NCBI GenBank assembly: GCA_021809565.1
Contig: JAJZKG010000026.1
Location: 1 to 7,200, forward strand
Direction of reading: 5' to 3'
DNA length: 7,200 bases
DNA from: a bacterium
Lineage (GTDB): Bacteria; Patescibacteria; Dojkabacteria; JAKAPS01; JAJZLI01
The translations under genes were made by a program, and so were the position numbers. Of this stretch, positions 1 to 5,360 are shown one piece after another. The notes beneath the pieces were generated by a model. That model was not told the DNA's origin and searched no databases. It saw only the letters and a program-made list of their open reading frames with translations. The first letter of the stretch is position 1, and each line of letters starts with the position of its first letter.

Positions 1-78
1 AAAACAGGCACAGTAGGTGGAGAAAGAACTGCAAAGCACAATGAGCTGATAAGAATAGAACAAAAAATTAAAAAATAA
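1..78 (+). CDS. eno: Enolase, C-terminal 25 residues (partial)
   Basis: Frame 1 of the plus strand is open from the first base to a TAA at 76-78 and encodes the final 25 residues of a protein whose 5' part lies outside the window. The tail contains KTG, then GGERTAKHNELIRIE. This matches the conserved end of enolase (in E. coli and yeast: IKTG, then R-x-x-R-x-A-K-x-N-Q-L-x-R-I-E-E). Enolase converts 2-phosphoglycerate to phosphoenolpyruvate in glycolysis and gluconeogenesis in the cytoplasm. The Lys of KTG corresponds to the active-site lysine near the C-terminus of enolases. The protein stops shortly after this motif, without the longer tail seen in bacterial enolases, as is common in archaea. 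It converges on the flavoprotein gene on the other strand, with only 9 bases between the stop codons. The family call is from recalled motif similarity over a short stretch. Confidence 0.85.
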   Translation, partial: KTGTVGGERTAKHNELIRIEQKIKK

Positions 79-79
79 A
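62..79 (-). terminator. Poly-T terminator of the flavoprotein gene
   Basis: Read on the minus strand, the bases just after the flavoprotein stop are a T-rich tract (two runs of six T split by AA, preceded by TTTA). This is the usual form of an archaeal intrinsic terminator. It lies inside the last codons of the convergent enolase gene, so the two transcripts would overlap at their 3' ends. Confidence 0.4.
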
Positions 80-87
80 TCTATTCT

Positions 88-654
88 TTAATCAGTTAGT
101 TTTTTTGCATGATTAATTAAGGCTTGCAAAAGCTCTTCTATTTTCTTTTTTGTTTTTTCATCTGTTAAAATTCCATTTTCATTTATCTTTTCATGAATCA
201 TTGGTACCATTACCTCTGGTTTATTTAGCGGATGCATATTTAAAAAAACAAATACTTGTCTTAGATGATACTGTGCTCTTGCTCCTCCCATATACCCGCC
301 TGAACCAGACATCATTCCAACTATTTTACCATCAAATGAGTTATCGCCATAAGGTCTAGATGCCCAGTCGATTGCATTTTTAAGTCCACCAGGTATTGAG
401 TAGTTGTATTCTGGCGTAGATATTAAAATAGCGTTTGAGTTCTTTATCTTTGATTTAAATGTTTTTACAGATTCAGGAACCGGTGATTCTAAATCCTGAT
501 TGAATATAGGTATCTCAGAGATATCAGCAAGCTCAATCTCTGCGTCTTTTAGATGAATAGACATTGCATAATTCATCAAGGCCTTGTTAAATGAATCCTT
601 CCTTAAACTGCCAACTATTCCTAGTATTTTTATTTTTTTGTCCATAGAAATCAT
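88..654 (-). CDS. NADPH-dependent FMN reductase family flavoprotein
   Basis: This 188-residue protein has the flavodoxin-like fold of the NADPH-dependent FMN reductase family (PF03358; chromate reductase/ArsH-like/YieF-like quinone reductases). Visible motifs, in order: the phosphate-binding loop GSLRKDSFN at residues 15-23 after the first beta strand; the family signature TPEYNYSIPGGLKNAIDW at about 80-97, which lines the FMN ring; and a glycine-rich stretch SGSGGYMGGARA at about 116-127. The usual family length is 175-200, so it appears complete and intact. The expected activity is NAD(P)H-dependent two-electron reduction of FMN, quinones or other soluble acceptors in the cytoplasm. The true substrate cannot be told from sequence. 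There are two in-frame Met codons three apart (654 and 645); a TATA-like element at 672-680 puts the transcript start close to both, so the start may be at 645. It is separated from the upstream gene by a 68-base AT-rich gap holding its own promoter, so it is probably a single-gene unit. Confidence 0.9.
   Translation of the reverse strand: MISMDKKIKILGIVGSLRKDSFNKALMNYAMSIHLKDAEIELADISEIPIFNQDLESPVPESVKTFKSKIKNSNAILISTPEYNYSIPGGLKNAIDWASRPYGDNSFDGKIVGMMSGSGGYMGGARAQYHLRQVFVFLNMHPLNKPEVMVPMIHEKINENGILTDEKTKKKIEELLQALINHAKKLTD
100..106 (+). terminator. Poly-T terminator candidate for enolase
   Basis: A run of seven T on the plus strand starts 22 bases after the enolase stop codon. It lies within the 3' end of the opposing flavoprotein gene. 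Archaeal RNA polymerase terminates at such U-tracts without needing a hairpin. The run also encodes the lysine codons of the flavoprotein tail, so it could be coding composition only. Confidence 0.3.
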
Positions 655-671
655 ATAATATATAGGATAAC

Positions 672-680
672 ATATATTTA
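672..680 (-). promoter_or_regulatory. TATA-box candidate for the flavoprotein gene
   Basis: The minus strand reads TAAATATAT here, centred about 22 bases before the first ATG and 31 before the second. An archaeal TATA box centred near -26 would start the RNA at about 650, giving a leaderless or nearly leaderless message. The whole gap is very AT-rich, so other TATA-like strings exist (one at 655-664). The exact element is uncertain. Confidence 0.4.
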
Positions 681-699
681 ATACTTACGTTTTAATTTA

Positions 700-714
700 T
701 TTTTTTAAAAAAAA
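700..714 (-). terminator. Poly-T terminator of the four-gene cluster
   Basis: On the minus strand a run of eight T (plus-strand A at 707-714) begins 8 bases past the stop codon of the CYTH-like gene. It is followed by seven A (700-706), so the whole is also a perfect T/A palindrome. Position and composition fit an archaeal U-tract terminator closing the operon before the flavoprotein promoter. Confidence 0.5.
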
Positions 715-722
715 TATAAAAA

Positions 723-1334
723 TTACTTTTTAGGTATATGTTTTTTAAGTGTATTTTGGAATTTCTTTTTTAATACAGTTTTTATTATATCATACTCTAC
801 TCCTCTTACAGTATAATAGCGCTCTACTGTATTAAGATTAAAATTAGGTTCAAGTGTTCCGTTTATCTTAAGTTTCTTTTTTACTTCAAGAAGACTCTTT
901 TTAGAACTTCCTGAGAGGATCACAGTTGTTTTTAAAGCTGGAATGTCCTCAATTACTATTGTTGCTCCTTCAAACCAGTATATTTCTTTATAAATCTCTA
1001 AGTAATCATAATCATTTTTAGGCATCATAGTAAGAATCATCTTTGTTGCTTGTAGAAAATCATCTACATTTAATAGATTATGGTCCTTTTGTTTTCCTTC
1101 AAAATCGCTTTCCTCTATTTCAATAGTAGAAACCCCATTTTTATAGTTTATACTTAGCCATGAACTTCCCTTAAAATTGCTTGAATTTTTGTTTTGGAAC
1201 TTCTCAGATTGATCTATTTTAAATCTTAATTGTTTTTCTAATGTGCTTCCTAGAAATCTGGCCTTAGCTAACTTCAGATTTTTAAGAAGTTCTTCTTTTT
1301 CTATATTTTTAATACGGATATTTGAGGTATTCAT
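723..1334 (-). CDS. Divergent CYTH-like domain protein, catalytic residues apparently lost
   Basis: This 203-residue soluble, lysine-rich protein has no signal peptide or membrane segment. I read it as a degenerate member of the CYTH superfamily (class IV adenylate cyclase CyaB/thiamine triphosphatase, which bind triphosphates in a beta tunnel). The N-terminal part (residues 5-40: a short strand, a helix, then ARFLGSTLEKQ) resembles the family start. The best match is at about 116-155: aromatic, FEG, then IVIEDIPALK and SGSS followed by a helix. This parallels the family pattern G-x-x-(I/V)-x-(I/L)-D-x-x-P-x-L-x-x-(F/Y)-x-E-I-E-G. In this copy the E-I-E is replaced by I-L-S (139-141), and the N-terminal E-x-E-x-K is S-N-I-R-I-K. 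Key acidic metal ligands are therefore missing, and it is probably not an active triphosphatase or cyclase. The last roughly 45 residues extend past the usual domain. It is the last gene of the operon, 4 bases after the TMEM175-like gene. The assignment is a pattern judgement; it could be an unrelated hypothetical protein. Confidence 0.5.
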   Translation of the reverse strand: MNTSNIRIKNIEKEELLKNLKLAKARFLGSTLEKQLRFKIDQSEKFQNKNSSNFKGSSWLSINYKNGVSTIEIEESDFEGKQKDHNLLNVDDFLQATKMILTMMPKNDYDYLEIYKEIYWFEGATIVIEDIPALKTTVILSGSSKKSLLEVKKKLKINGTLEPNFNLNTVERYYTVRGVEYDIIKTVLKKKFQNTLKKHIPKK

Positions 1335-1338
1335 TTTA

Positions 1339-1944
1339 TCAACGTGAACTCGATATTCTAAATATTAAATAAGTTAATGGAAAACTAAATATCCATACAA
1401 AGAATCTTGCCTCTAGTCCAAATATAATAGTATTCCAAAATAATGGAAGCGTTGAAACAAAAAATACTGCTGCAACAAATACATTTGCAATTACCAATTG
1501 AATATAATGATTCAATTTTGGAATTGCTTTTTGCTTGATTACAATGAATGTGAGTATGGCGAGTATAAGCATTATAGCTCCCATATCAAATGCAAATAAT
1601 GAAGATATTGTATTTAACAATAAATTTGAGATTGTGGACTTCATTATATTGAATAAGTAAGGTTCTAATGATACAAAAAATAAAAGTAGTAAGTTTAGAA
1701 AAACAATGGCTCTTGTACTGAATTTAATTCTTGAGATTATTGCAGTATATCTAAACCATACAAATATTAAAATAAAAAAACCGAAGCCATAACTTAAAAG
1801 ATTACTTAATAGTTGTGAACTGTTAGTAACTGTGTTAGAAGCAAGAAGTACAGCACCTATTGATAAAGCAAGACCAAAGATAAGGTCAGTCAATGACTCT
1901 ATTCTTTCGTCTATTTTATGATAATAGGGATTTACTTTTTTCAT
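1339..1944 (-). CDS. TMEM175-like (DUF1211) six-helix membrane protein, possible K+ channel
   Basis: This 201-residue, very hydrophobic protein has about six predicted membrane helices (roughly residues 18-37, 45-67, 78-99, 112-136, 147-167 and 178-197). Two regions match the TMEM175/DUF1211 family: the first helix begins R-I-E-S-L-T-D-L-I-F-G (14-24), parallel to the family R-x-x-x-F-S-D-G-x-F-A. The second to third helices carry a W at 63, later a basic loop, then LNLLLLFFVSLEPY at 83-96, parallel to the family L-N-L-L-L-L-x-x-x-x-x-x-P. Prokaryotic TMEM175 proteins of about 200 residues form tetrameric K+-permeable leak channels. Here the family F-S-D is L-T-D (18-20) and the following G is L, so function is less certain than membership. 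The ATG overlaps the stop codon of the MazG-like gene (ATGA, 1941-1944), a sign of translational coupling. No Shine-Dalgarno sequence is evident. Confidence 0.72.
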   Translation of the reverse strand: MKKVNPYYHKIDERIESLTDLIFGLALSIGAVLLASNTVTNSSQLLSNLLSYGFGFFILIFVWFRYTAIISRIKFSTRAIVFLNLLLLFFVSLEPYLFNIMKSTISNLLLNTISSLFAFDMGAIMLILAILTFIVIKQKAIPKLNHYIQLVIANVFVAAVFFVSTLPLFWNTIIFGLEARFFVWIFSFPLTYLIFRISSSR

Positions 1945-2273
1945 CTATTATCGCCATTTCCAGATAATACTCCACGTTTCTGTCTACTTTCTAATTTTTT
2001 AATATTTTCAGTTGCAACCTGCTCTAAATCTATTCCAAACTCATTTGATAATTGTGATAAATACCATAGTACATCTCCAATCTCGCCCTTTATATCCTCT
2101 AAATCCGGAGTTTTTTTATCCCTGGCTATTTTCTTGATTTTATTTAGAAGCTCTCCTACCTCTCCAGCTAAGCCTAGTGCAGGATAATAAAAACCACCCT
2201 CCATATTATTTGGGTAAATTGCAGTTTTCTTTGTATTTTTTTGGTATTCTTTAAAGTCCATTACATCACACAT
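1941..2273 (-). CDS. MazG-like nucleotide pyrophosphohydrolase
   Basis: This 110-residue protein is a single-domain all-alpha NTP pyrophosphohydrolase of the MazG-like family (PF03819 superfamily). The metal-binding signature E-x-x-E ... E-x-x-D is complete: E38 and E41 within GLAGEVGELLNKIKK, and E64 and D67 within EIGDVLWYLSQL. A conserved N-x-x-K-L-x-x-R follows at about 90-97. Such enzymes hydrolyse (d)NTPs, often non-canonical or surplus ones, to NMP and pyrophosphate with Mg2+, and act as oligomers in the cytoplasm. The first motif is preceded by YYPALGLAGE, typical of the short MazG-like proteins of archaea and phages. Length is normal and nothing looks damaged. The start is the ATG at 2271-2273; a second Met lies four codons inside. 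The gene begins 20 bases after the CLC stop and overlaps the next gene by 4 bases. The natural substrate cannot be deduced. It is not the two-domain MazG of bacterial stringent-response loci. Confidence 0.9.
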   Translation of the reverse strand: MCDVMDFKEYQKNTKKTAIYPNNMEGGFYYPALGLAGEVGELLNKIKKIARDKKTPDLEDIKGEIGDVLWYLSQLSNEFGIDLEQVATENIKKLESRQKRGVLSGNGDNR

Positions 2274-2280
2274 TTAAATT

Positions 2281-2304
2281 AAGACATTAATTACTAAATG
2301 TCTT
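2281..2304 (-). other. Short inverted repeat spanning the CLC stop codon
   Basis: AAGACATT (2281-2288) and AATGTCTT (2297-2304) form an 8-bp perfect inverted repeat with an 8-base loop. It covers the CLC stop codon and most of the 20-base gap before the MazG-like gene. No T-run follows it on the transcribed strand, so it does not look like a terminator. It could be an RNA processing or stabilising hairpin, or chance in AT-rich sequence. Confidence 0.25.
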
Positions 2305-4045
2305 TTGTAAATACCTTTGCTCGTAAATCATAAGCCTTCATTATATCATTTAAGAAAATATTCCCTAAATATCTACCGTCTTTTTCTACAGGTAATGTTA
2401 ATGAGTTAGTTTTTGCCATGAAGTTCAAGGCTTTTGCTATACTATCGCTAGGGTCTAACGATTTCCTACTTCCATCAACCCATAAATTAGAGTTGGGCAT
2501 TCCATTTTTAGCTAGCTCTGAGGCTGTTATACTTCCTAAATAAATACCTTTTTCGACTATCGGCAATGAACTAACATTTAAAGAACGCATTAATGCCAGT
2601 ACCTTCTTTTGAGATGTTTTCCTATTAATAGAGACATCTCTTAATGGAATACTACCGACATCCATCGATAGCATTATTGGTTTTTTATATTCACTTAAGT
2701 GAGCTGGAGAGAACTCTCTAGACATAACCTGAGATTTATAGATAGTTTTACTTCCAGAAGCGAGATATGAAAATGCAACGGCAATCATAGCCGCAGGAAG
2801 TAGCTGTAAGCTTCCAGTCATCTCTATGACCATAAGAAGAACTGAGATTGGGACCTTTCCAGCAGCACCGAAAAAGGCAAGCATTCCGACTATTACTAAA
2901 GGAGCTACGCTAGGGAACAGTACTGGAAGTAATGAGTGTAGAAGTATTGCATAAACAAAACCTAGTGAGGCACCTACAAAGATTCCTGGAGCAAAGACTC
3001 CTCCGCTCCCTCCCGAACCTATAGTGAATGATGTAGCTATTATCTTAGCTATTGGTAGCATTACTAGAATAAGGAGTATGGGCAAACCGAATGTAGGTAT
3101 AGCTAGTGCGTTATTATTTATTAGAAGCTGTACCCAACCATAACCTACTGACATAATCTCTGGAAATAGTAAGGCAATGACCCCAGCTACAGCTGCACCT
3201 AGGATTGGCTTGTAGTAGTTGCTTATCTTTAATTTTTTGAAACCATCATGGACTTTATAGAAGAACCAGATATAGAATATAGCTAGTAAACCAGCAATTA
3301 GGCCTAATATTGCGTAAAATGGCAATCTCAACGGATCAAATGTAGTGGTAAGATAACCAAAAATTGGTGTAAAGCCAACTATAGAACCAAAGATTGAGTA
3401 ACCGACTGCACTTGCTACTATCGCCGGAAATATTGCCCTAGTTTCAAAGTCTCTTTTATATGGAACCTCAATTGCAAAAATAGCACCGCCTATCGGTGCC
3501 TTGAAGATTGTTCCTATTCCTGAACCTATACCAACAACTACGGCTGTTCTTCTATCCTCATCGCTTAATCTGAAAAAATCTACTAAATATGAACCGATAC
3601 CTGCAGCTATCTGTGCAGTAGGACCCTCTCTTCCTGCACTGCCACCTGAACCTATTGTTATAGCAGAAGCTATTGTTTTTATTAAAGGAACTCTTGGTCT
3701 GATCTTTCCATCTTTATTATGAAATGCATTGATTGCAGCATCGGTTCCGTGACCTTCTGCTTCTGGAGCAAATTTATAAACTAAAAAACCTGAGATTGCG
3801 CCTCCGATAATTAGTACTATTGGTATTAAGAGGTAATTAGCTACTGAAAATGTATAATTTGTTTGAACTACAGCTTCGCCAGCAGGTAATGGAATAGACA
3901 TTCCTAAGATATTTCCTAAGAAAAATGACTCTGAAAACTTTATTGCAAAGTAGAAAATAGTAGCGCCTATACCTGCAGCTATACCTATTAATATCCCGAG
4001 AATAAGCCACTTCTCAAAGTACTCCATATCTCGTAGTTTATTCAT
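2294..4045 (-). CDS. CLC-family chloride channel/transporter with C-terminal CBS pair
   Basis: This 583-residue protein is a polytopic CLC core (about residues 10-440) followed by two CBS domains (about 462-518 and 527-575). Ion-path motifs: GREGP at 138-142 with E140 as the external gating glutamate (E148 of E. coli ClcA); GGVFAP at 348-353 as the G-x-F-x-P motif; and Y436 in KTIY as the central tyrosine (Y445 of ClcA). The usual GSGIP segment of the first half is replaced by AEGHG at 96-100, seen in a branch of prokaryotic CLCs. At the internal proton-glutamate position (E203 of ClcA), the AIEV motif at 191-194 gives V194, as in eukaryotic CLC channels. The protein may therefore pass chloride as a channel or use another proton route. 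CBS pairs in CLCs sense adenine nucleotides or gate the dimer. ATG 4045 is chosen because a TATA box sits 27 bases upstream; Met7 (4027) is an alternative. It is the first gene of a probable four-gene operon. Confidence 0.95.
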   Translation of the reverse strand: MNKLRDMEYFEKWLILGILIGIAAGIGATIFYFAIKFSESFFLGNILGMSIPLPAGEAVVQTNYTFSVANYLLIPIVLIIGGAISGFLVYKFAPEAEGHGTDAAINAFHNKDGKIRPRVPLIKTIASAITIGSGGSAGREGPTAQIAAGIGSYLVDFFRLSDEDRRTAVVVGIGSGIGTIFKAPIGGAIFAIEVPYKRDFETRAIFPAIVASAVGYSIFGSIVGFTPIFGYLTTTFDPLRLPFYAILGLIAGLLAIFYIWFFYKVHDGFKKLKISNYYKPILGAAVAGVIALLFPEIMSVGYGWVQLLINNNALAIPTFGLPILLILVMLPIAKIIATSFTIGSGGSGGVFAPGIFVGASLGFVYAILLHSLLPVLFPSVAPLVIVGMLAFFGAAGKVPISVLLMVIEMTGSLQLLPAAMIAVAFSYLASGSKTIYKSQVMSREFSPAHLSEYKKPIMLSMDVGSIPLRDVSINRKTSQKKVLALMRSLNVSSLPIVEKGIYLGSITASELAKNGMPNSNLWVDGSRKSLDPSDSIAKALNFMAKTNSLTLPVEKDGRYLGNIFLNDIMKAYDLRAKVFTKDI

Positions 4046-4067
4046 AATACTTTACTACATTATTAAT

Positions 4068-4084
4068 ACTTATAAGTTTTACTA
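4068..4084 (-). promoter_or_regulatory. BRE/TATA promoter for the CLC operon (leaderless)
   Basis: On the minus strand the sequence reads TAGTAAAA then CTTATAAGT. The second part is a near-ideal archaeal TATA box, centred about 27 bases before the CLC ATG. The A-rich stretch before it fits a TFB-recognition element (BRE). This spacing predicts transcription starting at or next to the ATG, a leaderless mRNA. The BRE includes the stop codon of the upstream coiled-coil gene, and the gap is only 36 bases, so the promoter is packed tightly between the two genes. Confidence 0.6.
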
Positions 4085-5308
4085 TTCTCCGATAACTTTT
4101 ATTTTTCTATTATAGTATTTTAGAAATAACTCAATTAATTCTGATTTAGTTGAGGTTGTAAGTTGTTTTAACTGCTCTTTTCTCAAAAACATCTGTTGTT
4201 TTTCCTTTTCTTTTTCCTGAATGATTTTAGACTTTGATTCTTTAGATAAAACTTCATTTTCTAAGTTGTTTATCTCGTCAAATAAAAATTTCTTTTGTTC
4301 GTTCAACTCAGAAAGCTGTTTAATTTGATCTCTAAATTCAGATGTTTTTAATTTTTGTATAATCGGAAAAATTGCCTCTTTTCCTTTTATCTGTATTTTA
4401 TCCATATTTAGCAAAGAAACCATATCATCCAGTAACTTTTCGAAGTCCTTATAGTCTGATTCATCATTAAAGTTTTCTTCAGGATTTTCAATAAATGATA
4501 CAAGGCTTCTTTTACCCTTATATGAGTAGTCCATCTTTCTTGCAGCTCTTTCTAATTGCATAAGAGAACTAGAGATTTTTACCTTCATGTTGTGTATTTT
4601 TTCCTTTGCTGATGATAACTCTTCATTTTTTTCATTAAGGATATTTTTTAATTTTTCCTTTGTTGACAACTCATCTTTTGTCAATAATACACTTAACTCT
4701 GAATTTATTGAGGATATGTTGTTATCCATTAATTTATCTTCTTCAATCATACCATAAAGGTTTTCTATTTTATTTCTTATCTCTTCGTATTTTTTATATT
4801 CAGGTTGTATTGTGTCAATGGATAATCTCAATTTATCTCTTGATTTTTCCATATTTGCAAATATTTTTTTGAACTTATTTAACTCGTTAGAGTAAGAAAG
4901 GACAACAACCTTGAACATACTGTTGATACGAAGCATCTCCCCTATTGTATCATCCATTATTGAAAGCTCAGCCTTGTATTTCCCATATTGTGTATCAAAT
5001 GTGCTTTCGTACTCTTTTTCAAGTATTCGGATTAATGTTTTTGTATATGAATTTTTTTGTGTTTTAATTGAGTTTATATTAGGAGCCCACATATCCTCTA
5101 CATTTGGTTCTCCGTTGTACTTTTCAAGAACTTTGCACTCTTCAATAAACTCTTTTTTTGAGTTGTTAAATAAAGTAACAAAACCACTACAGCTTGAGTA
5201 AAACTCATTAAGTGATGTATCTAATAAAGATTTAAGTAATGGTGTTAAATTACTTAATGTATATTCCTCCTCTGGTGGTGTCGGAGAATTTTTCTTAAAA
5301 AACCACAT
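4082..5308 (-). CDS. Coiled-coil protein of unknown function
   Basis: I do not recognise this 408-residue protein. It begins MWFFKK, then a proline/glutamate-rich linker (PTPPEEE at 10-16). Residues 20-130 are predominantly helical with WAPNIN near 73-78. Residues 140-255 and 325-395 are rich in K, E, L, N and I with heptad-like spacing, indicating long coiled coils. Between them lies a shorter, more structured piece (about 255-320: LERAARKMDY, SLVSFIENPEENF, then a FEKLLDDM helix). There are no membrane segments, no Walker A or B motif and no zinc-binding cysteines (only two Cys, near 40 and 58), so it is not an SMC/Rad50 ATPase, though chance similarity to their coils is expected. A scaffold or cytoskeleton-like role is possible but not shown. 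It lies 52 bases after the propeller gene and 36 bases before the CLC gene, the latter gap holding the CLC promoter. A TATA-like AT-rich stretch at about 5326-5338 could be its own promoter. Confidence 0.8.
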   Translation of the reverse strand: MWFFKKNSPTPPEEEYTLSNLTPLLKSLLDTSLNEFYSSCSGFVTLFNNSKKEFIEECKVLEKYNGEPNVEDMWAPNINSIKTQKNSYTKTLIRILEKEYESTFDTQYGKYKAELSIMDDTIGEMLRINSMFKVVVLSYSNELNKFKKIFANMEKSRDKLRLSIDTIQPEYKKYEEIRNKIENLYGMIEEDKLMDNNISSINSELSVLLTKDELSTKEKLKNILNEKNEELSSAKEKIHNMKVKISSSLMQLERAARKMDYSYKGKRSLVSFIENPEENFNDESDYKDFEKLLDDMVSLLNMDKIQIKGKEAIFPIIQKLKTSEFRDQIKQLSELNEQKKFLFDEINNLENEVLSKESKSKIIQEKEKEKQQMFLRKEQLKQLTTSTKSELIELFLKYYNRKIKVIGE

Positions 5309-5325
5309 AATATTACTTTGGAATA

Positions 5326-5338
5326 TAAAAATAATAAA
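5326..5338 (-). promoter_or_regulatory. Weak TATA-like region before the coiled-coil gene
   Basis: The 52-base gap between the propeller stop and the coiled-coil ATG is almost entirely A and T. Its minus strand holds TTATTATTTTTATA-like sequence about 18-30 bases before the ATG, a workable distance for a leaderless archaeal promoter. The same T-rich stretch could act as terminator for the propeller gene. Neither reading is strong. Confidence 0.25.
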
Positions 5339-5360
5339 CTATTGGAAAAATACTAAACAA

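Noticed and set aside
150..359. Plus-strand open frame opposite the flavoprotein gene
   Set aside because: It lies wholly antisense to a gene with clear family motifs, and its product is low-complexity F/L/H-rich sequence without domain features.
1918..2187. Plus-strand open frame opposite the MazG-like gene
   Set aside because: It is antisense to a gene with an intact E-x-x-E/E-x-x-D signature; the product shows no recognisable motif.
3501..3722. Plus-strand open frame opposite the CLC gene
   Set aside because: A proline-rich product antisense to the glycine-rich CLC motifs is a codon shadow.
4660..5201. Two plus-strand open frames opposite the coiled-coil gene
   Set aside because: Hydrophobic products here are expected from the complement of Lys/Glu/Asn-rich codons; no start signals or motifs support them.
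4082..5308. SMC/Rad50-type ATPase
   Set aside because: Coiled coils are present, but there is no Walker A, Walker B, signature motif or zinc-hook C-x-x-C.
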